64,000 bases of DNA from Laetiporus sulphureus 93-53 (lineage: Eukaryota; Basidiomycota; Agaricomycetes; Polyporales; Laetiporaceae): the NCBI RefSeq assembly GCF_001632365.1, contig NW_024468525.1, positions 210,335 through 274,334 of the forward strand, given 5' to 3'. The position numbers and the translations under genes were made by a program. The notes below the pieces were generated by a model that searched no databases, was not told the origin of the DNA, and saw only the letters and a program-made list of their open reading frames with translations. Positions within the stretch are counted from its first letter, which is position 1. Each line of letters opens with the position of its first letter. This document shows positions 1 to 12,370 of this stretch, in pieces.

Positions 1-3
1 TAG

Positions 4-3000
4 AACAGCTTGCGGCAGTCGTGGTACGCCTCGCTCGACGATGCCCAGGCCAACTTTCGACAACTCCTAGCTTCCCATTCTTCATCGGAATGGAAGCGCA
101 TCCCTGTGCCCAGCGATAGCAATGGCAAAGGAAAGGCTCGTGCCTCACAACCTGAAGTCACTGATGTAATCATTCATCGCAAGGCTAACAAGTCTGCCGA
201 GAGTATATACAGAGCTATCCTTGACGTGCCAGCGGGTGATGCTCCAGTCTCGCTAAATAGCTGGAAAGCGGTTTTATCCACGCCGGAGCTTCGGAAAGAA
301 TGGGACCCCGCGGTAGAAGGTGCGCATCTCGTCGAAATGCTCGACCCGAGTACCAAGGTCTCCAAGATCAACTTCACGCTTGGCTGGCCTGCCAAGTAAG
401 TAGCAGCAGAGCAGATCATCTGCAGTCATTGACAGAGCGCTTATAGTCCTAGAGACGCTGTGACGATATCCCGCAGCTTCAGCGACGCTACAACTTTGAT
501 CGACATCTCAACGTCTCTCCCGCGCTCTCCCGATGAGCCAGCCTACCTGCGTCCTTCTCCTCCATACGTGCGATCAGAGGCTACGCGTACGTGATTTCTT
601 ACGTTGGAATTCTCCAAAGTTGACTTCCTTTCAGTCTTCGCATGGTGTATTCAACTCACTGGCGAGCAACCTTCGTCTAAGCACGAACCTAGGCTGCGCA
701 TTACCTGCTTTTGGCAGCATGACTTCAAATCGCTTTGGACATTCAACACAACTTCCAGTCTCGCTCAGCAACTTTGCGCTATGATGATCGGCCTCTTCAA
801 GACGGTGTGCACGCGTGGCAATCGCGTCCCTCAGCTCACCGGCTATGGCAATGGAGTATCCGTTGAGCGCCTGCGATTTGAGATCGATCGTGAGGCACTC
901 CAACTGGACTATTCGGTTGTGCCAGAAGATGAAGATCACATACCACACACGACAGAGCAAGGCCTGGACGAGCTACACGCGATACGCGAATACAAAAGGC
1001 TTACGCGTTCGATTGAGTGCGCGGTGCCTGGCGCGGTTGGCTGGGATGTCCAAATCACGACGAAAGCCTCTTCTGATCACGTTGCAAAGCTTCCATGGAC
1101 GGCTCGCGCGACACGGACTGCTTCTGGATCTCAGGGATCAGGCTCGACTACCGCCAAGGACGAGAATATTGTATTTGCGGTCAAGCATGCATCATTACCA
1201 GACGATCACACTGTTCTGAAAGTCAGGGTCGTTATCGAGGCCTCTGGGTCCTCTGGTGGGATTCGCTTGAATGGCATTCCTCAGCCAATAGAGCAGGTTG
1301 AGGAGCGGGATCCACTTTCGTACACGATCTCTCAGCAGGTGTTGCAAGATGCTTCTAGCACGGCCGATATGAGCCTCAATACACATTCATCTGTTGGGAC
1401 GGTTGCTGAGAGCGCTTCCAGATCGTCCACACTGGCGGAACGGCCGCCTCTGGGACGAATGCAGACCGAACGCACGGCAGCGGCGGAGAAGTCTATCATG
1501 TCCAGGGTGAAACGCAATTACATCTACTTCTCGTCTCTTCTGCAGGAACCAGAAGCGAAGTGGAGACGCAGTAAGTGCAGCATTACTGTGCGTTCGTGAC
1601 AAGTCCTCACCCCTTTGAAGCTATGGAGACGCGAGGAGTGTCCATAGCGCAACTTGACTCGATCGACCCGACCCTGGTGGTGTACCGCGCGGAGTCAACG
1701 TTCGTGGGCCTCGGGCTGTGGGATCTCTACGCTGCCGTTGCAACACCGGGTGCGCGTGCGTACTGGGATAGATTGTATGATGATAGTACCCTGCTTGAGC
1801 ATGTCAATGAGCTGACGGAGCTGTGGCACTTCAAGACGAAACCTGCGTGGCCTGTTACGTGCGTAGCCCTGCTGTTCCTAAACAGATACGTGTGCTGAGC
1901 ATGTCTTGCAGTGGACGAGACTCGGTGGTCCTTAAAACGGTGTACAAATCGCCGACTACAATACATGTGTTTGCATTCTCAGCAGACGACCCAAATCTAT
2001 TTCCCAACATACCCCCTGTTGACCCAAACGTGATCCGGACGCAGATCGACCTGCAAGGCTGGGCCATTGAGGTGCTGTCTCCCACCACAACACAGCTAAC
2101 CTTACTCGAGCAGTCCGATCCAAAGGGCTGGTCTAACAAGACGTCCATCCCACATCAGATGATCGCTACCGTAGCGGGTGTCGGCGAGTTCGCCATCAAG
2201 TGTGGAGGACCACCGATCATCACGCGGCTGGAGGGCGCAAAGGCGACGCAGATGCGGTACGACCACGAGCGATGGAACTTCCGCGTCGAGTATGAGGCAT
2301 GTGCAGCCAGTCGGAGGACAAATGAGCCGACGTCGGAAGAGACGCCTGCGACACCCACATCACCTGCGTTGCCCGTCATCGAGTGCGAGTTGCGGTGTGA
2401 TCTAGATAACTGGGCGTCTTCTCTGGATATTGTGGTCGATCCGCCACCGCAATCGATAGCGTGTCTCCGGCGACACCGTCTATCTTCCGGTGGTGGCGGT
2501 CTATGGCTCACGATTACTCACGATGCGGTCTTCACGGACGACGATCGATTGCAAATAATCGTGCGACGTGGCCCTGGCGTGGCGAAGGAGAAGGGGCTGG
2601 TGATGGTGAATGGTGCAAAGGTAGATGTGGATGTGGAGGAGCTGGCTGAGCGCGAAGTGAAGAGCCTGCAGAAGAAGAAGCGTGTCAAGCCTCAGCGCGT
2701 GCCGCTTGATCAGCCTCCCGTCCTTGGCGTCATACGGAGACGGAGGGCGGAATGGAATGCTGATGCAGAGACAGAGAATGTCGAGAACGAGGAGGAGGGG
2801 GACAAGCCTAGTCTGTCGGAGGGCATTGTCACTTCTGCACCGACTTTTGCTACCTCATTCAACCGCTGGTTTAATTATGCGGTTGAGCAGGCGACGACGA
2901 CCACGCAACAAGCTGTCGCTGCTATCTCGCCTGTCGTGACGAGCTTCGCTGAAATCTCGCCTCTTGCATCCAAGCCGCCAATGCAGTACGCTCTTGAGGC

Positions 3001-5434
3001 ACTCACATATCTCCAGAGCATTCACTCGCGAGTGCCTTCCGACGAATGGACGCTGGTCAACGAGAAGGACGTGCCTGTCTACCGGAAGGTGGATGCGGAG
3101 ATATCGCCCGTCATCCCTGTACATCGAGGCGAGAGGGTTATTGAGGGTGTGGCCGCAGATGAGGTTGCGTCTGTTCTGATGAGCCATGATTGCCGCAAGC
3201 AATGGGACACGCGATTCGACTCTGCTCAGGTGTTCGAAACGTTTGGCGCCGAGATGCACACGGAGTTTGTGATCATGAAAGGCGGTTTCCCGTTCCGCGA
3301 CCGAGGATTTTACCTTGCTTCGTTGATGGCCAGAGGGAGCATCGTGCCTTCGCTCTTGCGCCGGAACACAGGCGAATCAAGCGAGACCCAGGAAAGCAGG
3401 GCTGCCATATACTGCGTCTCGGCGTCTTTCTCTCCTGACTCCGTAGCAGGGTTCGCGCCGTCAAAGTACAATTCCTATTCCTTACCCATGGGACGTGTCT
3501 TCGTGGACGGCTGGATACTGGAGACGCTGGACCCTTATGGTGCGGAGAACTATGCTATCCCGTCGACTAGATGCACTCGAGTCGTCGCGGTAGACTTTGC
3601 GGGTTCGATCCCTGCTGCCGTAAACGCATCGATCAACAGTATGCTGCCGAAGTCTATCTTGGCCGTAGAAGCATATGTGAAGAGTATCTCACCGCCTCCA
3701 TCACCCAGATTGCCGGCGGCTGGAGTGATACTCTCGCAAGCGACAGAAGGTCTATTGAGGCACAAGGCGTGGACACTGCGACGCCGAGATCCCCATCGCG
3801 TGCTGGTTGTTCACAGATACAATCCTGTGGACAAGGTATTCAAGAGTATGGTATTGCTCAACAGTTCGACGGCTCTATCACGGCGACCACTGTCTGTTGC
3901 ACTTGGTAAGAATAACAAGACTCGCGCAGCTGATGAACGCCAGATATCACCTGTCTCAGACGAAGGAACACAAAGACAGAGCCGCAGCAAAGCTACCTCA
4001 AGCGTCAGCCCCGACTCCTCCACCCAGCAGACTGACAAGAAGTCTCCAGATTCCGCTCGATCTCGGTCGCCAGACGGCGTTCGTTCAGCCACCATGTTCA
4101 CCTCCAGGGGAGAAGTACGCCACCCGGCGAATCTGCTCGTCGCGGAGCTGATTGTGGACTCAAAACTTTATCCGGATGGATATGAAATCCACGTCGCATC
4201 ATGTATCGACAAACTAAAGGAACGGATCTCGCTATCTTCGCCACTTGGCGACAGGCGTTCCGAACACACGCTGCCGTTCGTATACACCGTGTACACGCTC
4301 CCGTCCTCACCGCTGCATTCAGCGGGACTGAACACAGATCGTCCGCCGCGCCATCTCCTTCGGCTCACGCTCCCTACGGCGCAGTACCAGGTATCCACTA
4401 TTAATGATCCACTCACAGGGGAGACGCAGAGCGCCCCGCCGAAGCCGCAATGGCTATTGGAAATGGAAGAAGGCTGCGTTATCCTGGATATCGAGATAAA
4501 GCCGGCGATTGCAATGCCCTCCGGGAAGAAAACAATAGTTCTGGTCGATGGAAGCGCCGTGCCAGTCCTTGATGAGAAGGAATCATTGACGAGTCTCGGA
4601 AGGGATGAGCTACTGGATAGCCGGGCGTCGAAGATGGATTTGCTCATTGGGTATGCGGGTTCTTCCTATTTGATTTGGCGCGGGATGACTGATTGCGTCT
4701 CACGTCCATAGTTCATCAGGAGAGGGTGACCACTTTCCGGAGGAACTGCAGGTGCCCATTGCTGTGGCGGATGATCTTTTGGAAGTCTCGGCACTGGCTC
4801 TGCAGAACACGCCGAAGGTCGAGACGCTAGAGAACGACAGCACAGATGCAGCGCAGGAGATGACGCCAGAAACTGGTGCCAATAGCGTGAGCGCCTGATT
4901 CGGACTTACCGTCAGATGACACATGCTGAGAAGGATGTTTGCGATGTGCAGGTCCCGCAAGTGGTAATCTCTGCGCCCGAAGCGCCGGCACCTGACTCGG
5001 GCGGGCTCATGCGTTTCCTGAACGCGTATTCCAGCCCGTGGACACGCTTTACAGGGCAGTCACGGCGATCAAGCATGACTTCGAGCCCAGCTCCTCTGCC
5101 TGGAGCGATGCCTCGTTCGCCCCCGGAAGATAGCATTGGTAAGGATGTCTCCGCTGCATCGGAAGCTCAGAGCGAGCAGGTGGGGCTGTTGACGCGCAAT
5201 GCGGCGAACAGGATGTACCCGCTGTCGACGGTGGTTATCATTGCGCTTATCGCATTCCTCATGGGCTCCTTTCTGCGCTCGCTGTTGTCGCCGGCAGATT
5301 TTATCTACGTGGTATCGGACCGCAAGGAGCTGGAGGGCATGAACACGGGGTGGCGGGAGATCCGGCGACTGCTGGAGGTGAAGTACATTGTGGGTGGTTG
5401 GGACTTTCAGATCGCGGTGGTACGACGACAGTGA
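4..5434 (+). CDS. Multi-START-domain lipid-binding protein with C-terminal membrane anchor, 5' partial
   Basis: Seven exons join in frame: 4-395, 447-586, 635-1570, 1621-1858, 1912-4650, 4712-4886 and 4916-5434. They give about 1712 residues from the window edge to the stop. The first three bases are a likely splice acceptor, so the N-terminus lies outside the window. Three START-like lipid-transfer regions are visible, near residues 50-260, 500-720 and 930-1180. Motifs include NPRDAVTISRSF, then RDSVVLKTVY, then a third fold with KQWDTRFD and GFPFRDRGF. Acidic/basic low-complexity linkers separate them. A hydrophobic helix (VVIIALIAFLMGSFL) about 80 residues from the C-terminus suggests tail anchoring. 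START domains bind sterols or phospholipids, so membrane lipid transfer is the inferred role; the ligand cannot be read from sequence. Exon junctions are all GT-AG. Confidence 0.8.
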
Positions 5435-5988
5435 CGAGAGTTTGAGGACATGACTCGCTAATCTAATATCTCCTAATATTAGCCAATAATGCAGATGATG
5501 TACGAGCTAGCAGTTTCTGTCATTTGCCGATGTTTCGCGGGGTGAGAAGGTGCTGTGGCGTTTCGGGGACTGCCGAACTGGTTCGCGGTCCGCCCTGGTC
5601 CGCCCGATTCCCATCGGGACGTCCTCGCGCTTCTGGCTCTGCACTGCGCCTGTCTTCGTCCGTCACGTCTTCCCAGCCCTGCCGATACCATCTCCCTCCT
5701 CGTCGTCGCCCTCGACGGCCACAACCTCAACGACCCCCTCCCGACATCGCGTCGACCGTTATCGAGACATTTCTGCCATTGCCTCGATTTTGACTTAACA
5801 GCGCCGGGTCTAGTCCTTTTGCGTCTCGGGACCGTCTTCTGCACAACGCTCCCATCCTACCCTCTTTGACTTGCATACCCTCGACATCCGCGTTGCACCA
5901 GTCATCCCACCAGTGCATCGCTGCTTGACTGTCATTCCTGATACCCTCGTCGTCGCACATATCACCTTTGATCCTGTCCTCACTAGCC

Positions 5989-8531
5989 ATGGCCACAGGC
6001 GGAGACGGCGCGAACCAGAATCCCCACACCTCTACACCTCCTCCGACTTGGGAAGGGGAAGGAATGTCAGTTGCATTGTTATCGGTGTCCATTTACTATC
6101 TGACTGATCTGTGGCGGTGTGTAGGTTTAATATATATATCCATGACTACTGTACCAAGCGTGGTTTCGAGCAAACTGCTAAAGCGCTGCTTCAAGAGGCC
6201 AGGCTCCCTCCCGATTCAACGCCTCCGATTAACGCTAAGCAAGGTCTGCTGTTTGAGTGAGTCTTACTTTATTGCCAAATTACATACCCCTGGAATTCTG
6301 GTTTTAGGTGGTGGAGCGTATTTTGGGTGCTGTTTCAGGCAAAGAGCAATAATCAGGGCCCAGATGATGCGATGCTGTATACGCAGGTGCGTAAAATAAT
6401 TATATCGCCACTCAGTATCGCTCATTGAGCTGATCAGCAACAGGCACAGAAGCAAGCGCAATCTCGGCTCCCGCCACAAGTTCCGCAGACTCGCATGATC
6501 AACGGTGTTGTCAGACCTGGAGGTCATTCGATGCCAAACGGCATAATTGCCAATGGCTTGCCTCAACAAACGCTGCCGAATGGGACAACAGCATCGGCTT
6601 TTTCTGGTCTGCCTCAAGCAAACGGAAATGTCGCCCCTGGTACGACCGGGGCGGCACCACCGACACAGCCGCATCATATACCGCCACTGTTGGCTGGACA
6701 AAGACCGGTAAGTGCGAGAGTGACGTTGTCGCGCTTCGAGTTTGCCGACTCTACTTCACCCTCCCCAGAACGGTGCCGCGGGGCCGCAAACCAATTCCGC
6801 TTCCGCGATAGGCCAGATGGGCGCCTCGCAGCCGCTAACCCAAATGAATGCCCGTAGCGGCATGCCACCTCCGGGTGGTCCCCAAGGATCGTTGGCACCA
6901 GGACAGGTTCCTCAAAATATGTTTCCACAGATCGGTCGATCTCCAAGCCAGCCTGGTTCACCAGCACAGAATGGCATGATGCCATCGCGAAGTCCATCGA
7001 TGGCAGCGCGTCAGCCGCCGAACATGCCGGGCAACGCTCAGCAAATGCAAGACGTTGAGCTGCATCGCTTTCCACCAGAACTTCTGCGCATGGTCAAGCA
7101 GGAGGCAGGGGTTGGCGATAGGGACCTGTCGATCTTGACGCCAGACGAGAAGGTCCGTGCCACCTCCTATAACTTCAGATTGTCAAACTGAATGTTCCTT
7201 GTAGCAACGAGTATTAAATGTTGCAAGGCAGAGGCGACATATTCCGCAAGGCAAGCAAGTGATGTCTGGGATGCCTGGGCCAAGTAATGCAGGTGCTGGG
7301 CCTTCGGGCTCGAATCAAGCAATGCAACCACCTCGCAACCCGCAGATGCCACAAATTTCGCAGCAGGCTCAAGCGCAGCAGCAACAGCAACAGCAACAGC
7401 AGCAAGCGCGCGGGAACAAACGCAGTAGTACCTCTCCTGGACAAGATGTACGTTATACGTTTTGTGTCCTTTCTCAAACGATATCTGACTGTGTCACAGC
7501 AGGATATCAAGTCTGAATCATCGCCTCCCGATCGGAAGCGACTACGCAAGTCTCCTGGTGGCGAGCAACCAGCGATGCATTCGGCAGCTATGCCTTCACT
7601 GTTCCCTCAGCAGTCGCCCATGCCTGGTGGACCTGGTGGACCCCAAATGGGCAATAACATGAGACCCATGCCCCAGTTCTCCCAACGACCAGGGATGCCA
7701 ATGCCACCCAATGTTATGATGCAAATGGCTCCCATGGGAGGGCCTCCAATGAATAGTGCAATGAGTCCCGCGATGATGAGTCACCAAGGCCCGAATGGTA
7801 TGATGAATTCCCAACTCACGCAGGTCAGTCGCCGTATCATGCATTGGGTGTGAAAACGAACGTTGACGGCGTCTCGAACGCAGCAAACGTATAGCCAATC
7901 AATGCTCCAGATGCACAAGAATAACATCCCTACGGGTGCACTCAGTAATCTGCATCAACAGGGAGCTGCGGGCTCGCCGTCATCTTCAGATGGTCAGTAT
8001 ATAGTGTATGGCTCACCGATGTGGCGGCCGACTGGACATCTTACAGGTCCAGGCGGGGTGAATCGACTGCAGAACAAGGGCATGGTTGGGATGATGCCAC
8101 CGCCGCCATCGCCGAGCATGAAGAATACGCCGGGGCAGAACAAGGAGGGGGTTAGCGGTGATCCATCGGTACCGAACAGTGTCCGGCAGGATGGTTCCCC
8201 GCAAAATGCTGCACTTGGCACAGGACCAAGCCATCCCTCTGTACCGGGCGGTCCATCCGCGGGTCCGGGCACTGCACCCCCTACTCCCGGTATAGCGAAT
8301 GCAAGCATCACGGCTCCCTCACCTTCGGCGATGCATAACGCCACAGGCACACCGTCTATGCCGCCGAATCAGCCGCCTATACCACCACAGCCTCAGCAAG
8401 ACCCCCAAGATTTCTTCGCCAATGAAGACTTCATGACGGCTGGGGCGATGTTCGAGGACCCGATGTTCAGAGGTTCCGAATTCGATCTTGCCGATTGGTT
8501 CAACGTCGACAATGAACTCCGCCCAGAATGA
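5989..8531 (+). CDS. LisH/LUFS-domain Gln-rich transcriptional regulator (Flo8/Som1-like)
   Basis: Nine exons fit in frame: 5989-6065, 6125-6256, 6308-6386, 6444-6707, 6769-7152, 7205-7447, 7503-7823, 7884-7992 and 8047-8531, giving 697 residues. The intron at 7993-8046 is 54 bases and in frame, so it could be retained. Residues about 26-90 form a LisH motif with the LUFS extension: YIHDYCTKRGFEQTAKALL, then LLFEWWSVFWVLF and DAMLYTQ. The rest is Gln/Pro/Met-rich and disordered, with a polyQ tract and a basic RKRLRKS-like patch after residue 450 that may act as nuclear signal. This matches fungal Flo8/Som1 proteins, which act in the nucleus downstream of cAMP/PKA in adhesion, filamentation and fruiting. 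Family assignment is strong; target genes are not inferable. The ATG follows a pyrimidine-rich leader. Confidence 0.85.
7361..7405 (+). repeat. CAG/CAA polyglutamine tract
   Basis: Fifteen codons, almost all CAG or CAA (with one GCT and one GCG), encode a Gln run inside the LisH regulator. Mixed CAG/CAA codons suggest the tract is kept at protein level and is not a pure microsatellite. Confidence 0.85.
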
Positions 8532-9435
8532 TCGCATTGCTGCGTCGCCGTCGGCTGATCACTCTGTTCATCTGCGTTGGGTGAGGGATTTGTAGTACCA
8601 TCTTTTCTTGAATGATGCTGCCGGACCTGTATCGATCTTGGTGCTGCTGGTAGCTGTAGGTTTTGAACCCATGGGTGCTGCTTCACCTTTACATGGACGT
8701 TGTTGTATTTATTACAAAACCTGCGCGCACCCCGTGTGGTGCTAGTCCTCCTCTCGTGCTTCCTGCGTTTGCATACTAGTTGCGCGTTTTCGTTTTCGTT
8801 TTTTTCCCTGCTGTCGCGTTAGCTCATCCCAGATATCCTAGGTTCTGCGATCATAGTCATCCAGTGTATTTTGATACTTTTTTACACTATGCGGAAGGAA
8901 TCGATCTTTTTCTCGTTCCATCGTCACTGCAGTGCAAGTGATGATCGATGATGCATCAATGAAGCTCCAGAACCCTCGCATTCCCGCCTAGCTTCTACAA
9001 TTGGGCATGGCGGGAACATTTCGGCTCTGCTCCTCAATCCGATTAGTCTATTACTTCAGCCTGTTGTCAGAAGGCATAGATTTTATTTTATGCAGTGGCT
9101 TGATGCCATATCATACGTATGTTATTTGCACGATATTCGCAGGTCCTATCAGCTGACACCATCATTGACGCGTTTCCCACTTCGAATAGACGACGAGTTA
9201 GAAGCGGTACACGCTCTTTCCGCGAGTTCCTGAGCAGCCAGAGCCGCCAAAATGGACATATTCTTCACAGCGACGAAACGCCAGGTACGATGCCGGTGCT
9301 GCGGTGAGCTTGAAAGCCGCCCATTCAATGTAAGCAAAAATGTGTGAAATGCTGTCCGTGTCGGGAGGCACGCCAGGGCGATTGGGAATCCTGCGAACTT
9401 GTGGCCTGCAAGAGTTGCCACTCACTGCATCTGTA

Positions 9436-9472
9436 CGGTTGCCGAGGAGGATCAGGTCTATTTCCCAATTCT
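9436..9472 (-). repeat. Inverted related segment, left copy
   Basis: The reverse complement matches 10079-10115 at 34 of 37 bases. Read on the minus strand it encodes WEIDLILLGNRT within an open stretch that runs back to about 9538. A shorter match (GAGTTGCCAC) lies just left of it, so the similarity extends beyond the core. Confidence 0.6.
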
Positions 9473-10078
9473 TTCGGCTCAGGACTCTCAAGAGGCGCCA
9501 GTCAACCGAGCAAACGGCAACGGCCCGGCTTCCTCTACAATAATCATTCTTATTTTCCTTGTCCAGTGCAGAGGATGGCGCCAGAGCCTTCGTGGAGGAA
9601 GGTTAAGGTAATCTGAATGCTACTACAAGATGCAAAGATGCTTATAGAGAGTAGATGAGACTCCACATCAAGTCGAACTGTATGCTCACATGCGATAAAT
9701 GGTGCTGCAGAACGATATCTGTCACAACAGTTGGCACTGGAATGGTAGTCTAATCGACACGGCACTTGACATGGAGTGGTTTTTCATGGTGGCGTGTCAA
9801 GACCCCAAAAGTATGTCCAATGACAACGACGAGCACGACTTTCCAAAGTATGACATGCCAAGGGGTGAGACTAATTATTCTCCAAAAATTGTGCTAATGA
9901 TGAATTATTCACGAACGCTTGCTCAATGTGCAACATCGCCTCCATCACCGCCCTCACGGCCCGCCATGTCTATGAGCGCTCGAGCACGGCTGGACTGTGC
10001 GCCGTTCGGTTTCAAGCACAAGGTATCGAGAGTTACGTACTGGCGCTGAGGACACGAAACCTTGCGACTTGCGACTTC

Positions 10079-10115
10079 AGATTTGGGAAGTAGACCTGAT
10101 CCTTCTCGGCAACCG
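10079..10115 (+). repeat. Inverted related segment, right copy
   Basis: Read on the plus strand this encodes WEVDLILLGNR, nearly the same peptide as the left copy at 9436-9472 on the opposite strand. The two copies are about 600 bases apart and converge. Upstream in-frame sequence is short and interrupted, so an intact gene is not supported. Confidence 0.6.
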
Positions 10116-10296
10116 AACCGATTGTGGCAACTCCGTAACAGTTTATTCATGCCTTCACGCTCGTATGGAACTATTTCTGCCTGTTTGACCGTACATTTCC
10201 AAGACTTAAGCCTCAAGGCATTGTGAACACGCGGTCGCGAAAACGCCCTCCGTATCAGGTTCTTGTAATCACGTCCTCGTGTATCTCACTCATCTG

Positions 10297-10304
10297 TATA
10301 TAAG
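10297..10304 (+). promoter_or_regulatory. Candidate TATA box of the BTB gene
   Basis: TATATAAG lies 80 bases upstream of the ATG at 10384, a reasonable spacing for a fungal TATA box with a short leader. It is supported by motif and position only. Confidence 0.4.
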
Positions 10305-10383
10305 TCAGGCGATTGGCATACATCCCTGCTGACCCGTCATCCTTCTCCTTTCAACCAACTGAGCACAGGCTCCTTCAGCAGCT

Positions 10384-11946
10384 ATGGAGGCTTCTCGCTC
10401 GCCAACCTCATCTACAGCAGCGTCACCATTTGACAAAGCGGATGCCGACGTCATTGTACGCACTTCAGACATGGTCGACTTCCATGTCTTCATGGTCATC
10501 TTGCGGTTTGCGTCGCGGTTCTTCGAGGACATGTTCTCACTTCCCCAGCCTGTCCATCCCGAGGATCATTGCGAACAAAGCAGCCGAGTTCCCATCATTC
10601 CCGTTACCGAGGACAGCGCGACTCTGGATTGCCTACTCCGCTTGTGCTACCCGATACCAGATCCGGTCATAGGAGATGCCGCCCAGATGGGCGCGGCGTT
10701 GGAAGCCGCTATGAAGTATCAGATGGAACAGGCCACGAACCTGCTGAAGCAGCAGTTTGGCCAGATCACAGCTGCCAGTCCGGTCCGTGCATATGCGGTG
10801 GCGTGCCTTTTCAACCTCGAGCATGAGGCAAGGCTTGCTGCGAGAGCTACGGTCAGCATCCAATGCATACAGTACGATGCAGAGATGGACAAGATACCTG
10901 CCGGAGCTTTTCATCGTCTATTGGAATATCGTCGTATCGGCGGCCCAACTGACGATCGGGATTTTTGTCGACCCATCCGTGCAAATCCTGCAATTCCCCC
11001 ATCGATTGACGAGCTACGTTCCTTTGAAGGCTGGCAGAGTCACCCAGATAGAGGAGTCTCAGGGGAGACTGCACCTTCGCCTAGGGCATTATTGTCACCA
11101 TCGCAGTCAGTCAACCTACCACCTGCCGACATGATCGTGCTATCTTCGGACGCAGTGCAATTCCATGTCCACAGGACCCTTCTCACATACTCCTCACCAG
11201 TCTTCGCGGACCTTATAGGCGAGACCACCGCAACTCTGCAATTGGATGCGACGTCTCAGGATATCCCGACGGTTGCTCTGGAAGAGCGCAGTGACAACCT
11301 GTCGAGGCTGCTCTTGTGCTGCTATTTTAGCGGAGACCCGGAATTGGGAGACTTTCAGGTCGCAATTGACATTTTGAAGAGTGCGACCAAGTACAAGTTG
11401 GCGAGAGCCATGCAGGCGGCGAAGCGAAGAGTGATGGATCACCTTGATATGGATCCTGTGCGTGTGTACTTCGCCGCGAGCCAGTACGGATGGGAGGAAG
11501 AGGCACAGGTTGCGGCCAGACATGCTATCTACGAGAGAGAGGACTCCTATTGTCCAGAAATGGAGGAAGTTTCGGCAGCCAAATATCATCGCCTGCTGGT
11601 TTACCGCCAGAAGTGCATAGATATCATCCGAGGACGCTGGGGATATCTGTCTCTCTCGATCCAGCCCTACGAGTGGGGTAATCGGGGCCGCATCAGCAAT
11701 AACCAGCAGTCATTTAGTCACTTCTTCCAAGGACACCGGATAAAAACACCGGAACAACCTCGCTCTACCGCATTAATCGCAATTCCGGTTATACAGAGAT
11801 ACACTGGTAACATGGATGGCATAATTACCGAAAGCATGACATTCTATGATGCCGTACAAGAGGATATCGCTCAAGTGAGTACGGTTTTTGCCTGCACAGA
11901 ACAGAATAGCGTCATAACACGACTTGCTGATATACTTCTCTTATGA
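10384..11946 (+). CDS. Tandem BTB/POZ domain protein
   Basis: A single open frame of 520 residues. Two BTB-like modules occur in tandem. The first starts near residue 20 (DADVIVRTSDMVDFHV) and the second near residue 240 (ADMIVLSSDAVQFHVHRTLL). Each is followed by a helical region ending in a similar signature, HRLLEYRR in the first and HRLLVYRQ in the second. BTB domains mediate oligomerisation and often recruit Cullin-3; agaricomycetes carry large families of such proteins with no assigned role. The last 80 residues do not resemble the repeat, and a GTGAGT near 11875 could be a donor, so the C-terminus is uncertain. Its neighbour at 12371 is another BTB protein on the opposite strand. Confidence 0.75.
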   Translation: MEASRSPTSSTAASPFDKADADVIVRTSDMVDFHVFMVILRFASRFFEDMFSLPQPVHPEDHCEQSSRVPIIPVTEDSATLDCLLRLCYPIPDPVIGDAAQMGAALEAAMKYQMEQATNLLKQQFGQITAASPVRAYAVACLFNLEHEARLAARATVSIQCIQYDAEMDKIPAGAFHRLLEYRRIGGPTDDRDFCRPIRANPAIPPSIDELRSFEGWQSHPDRGVSGETAPSPRALLSPSQSVNLPPADMIVLSSDAVQFHVHRTLLTYSSPVFADLIGETTATLQLDATSQDIPTVALEERSDNLSRLLLCCYFSGDPELGDFQVAIDILKSATKYKLARAMQAAKRRVMDHLDMDPVRVYFAASQYGWEEEAQVAARHAIYEREDSYCPEMEEVSAAKYHRLLVYRQKCIDIIRGRWGYLSLSIQPYEWGNRGRISNNQQSFSHFFQGHRIKTPEQPRSTALIAIPVIQRYTGNMDGIITESMTFYDAVQEDIAQVSTVFACTEQNSVITRLADILLL

Positions 11947-12370
11947 CAGATTGTGTTTTGAACAGTGGCTGGGGTATTTCATACACTTGCGACTCTGTAT
12001 CCCGGTCGAGGCTTGTCTACCGCAGAGCGTGGTAAATGAAAGATTACACTAAACCTATGTAACGCCGTAGGGGGTTCAAATGAACTCATACATTCCATTG
12101 TGATTCAGCGCAAGCCGAAACACTACCATAACCACGAAAGATTGCCAGCTCAGCGGCGCGTTTTCCATGAAAGCGCGAATGTTCATCTCGATAAGCAATC
12201 ACCAGCTTACCTCACTAGAACGACTGTTTTCCGCAGTAATAAGAACATGAACTTGAGCCTTCGCTCTAGCCATTCCCGATAGATGAGAACATTCGGAGCA
12301 AGTGAAATCAATTTAAGACGACCAGGATATCTTCCAAGCAGAGTAACATTCGTGCACTGCGGGCATGCTT
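11947..12370. other. Convergent 3' intergenic spacer
   Basis: This is the shared downstream region of two convergent BTB genes. I see no open frame above 60 codons that looks coding and no RNA gene. Confidence 0.5.

Larger units (their letters stand above)
8532..10383. other. Gene-poor interval with relic-like sequence
   Basis: About 1.85 kb separates the LisH regulator from the first BTB gene. The first 500 bases are AT-richer and look like 3' untranslated and spacer sequence. From about 9200 to 10200 short open stretches occur on both strands. They include a Cys-rich one (9344-9460) and an inverted pair of related 37-base segments. No complete gene could be assembled. Confidence 0.5.

Noticed and set aside
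604..1599. Independent gene starting at 604
   Set aside because: The sequence is an internal exon of the START-domain gene, and its first residues fall in an intron.
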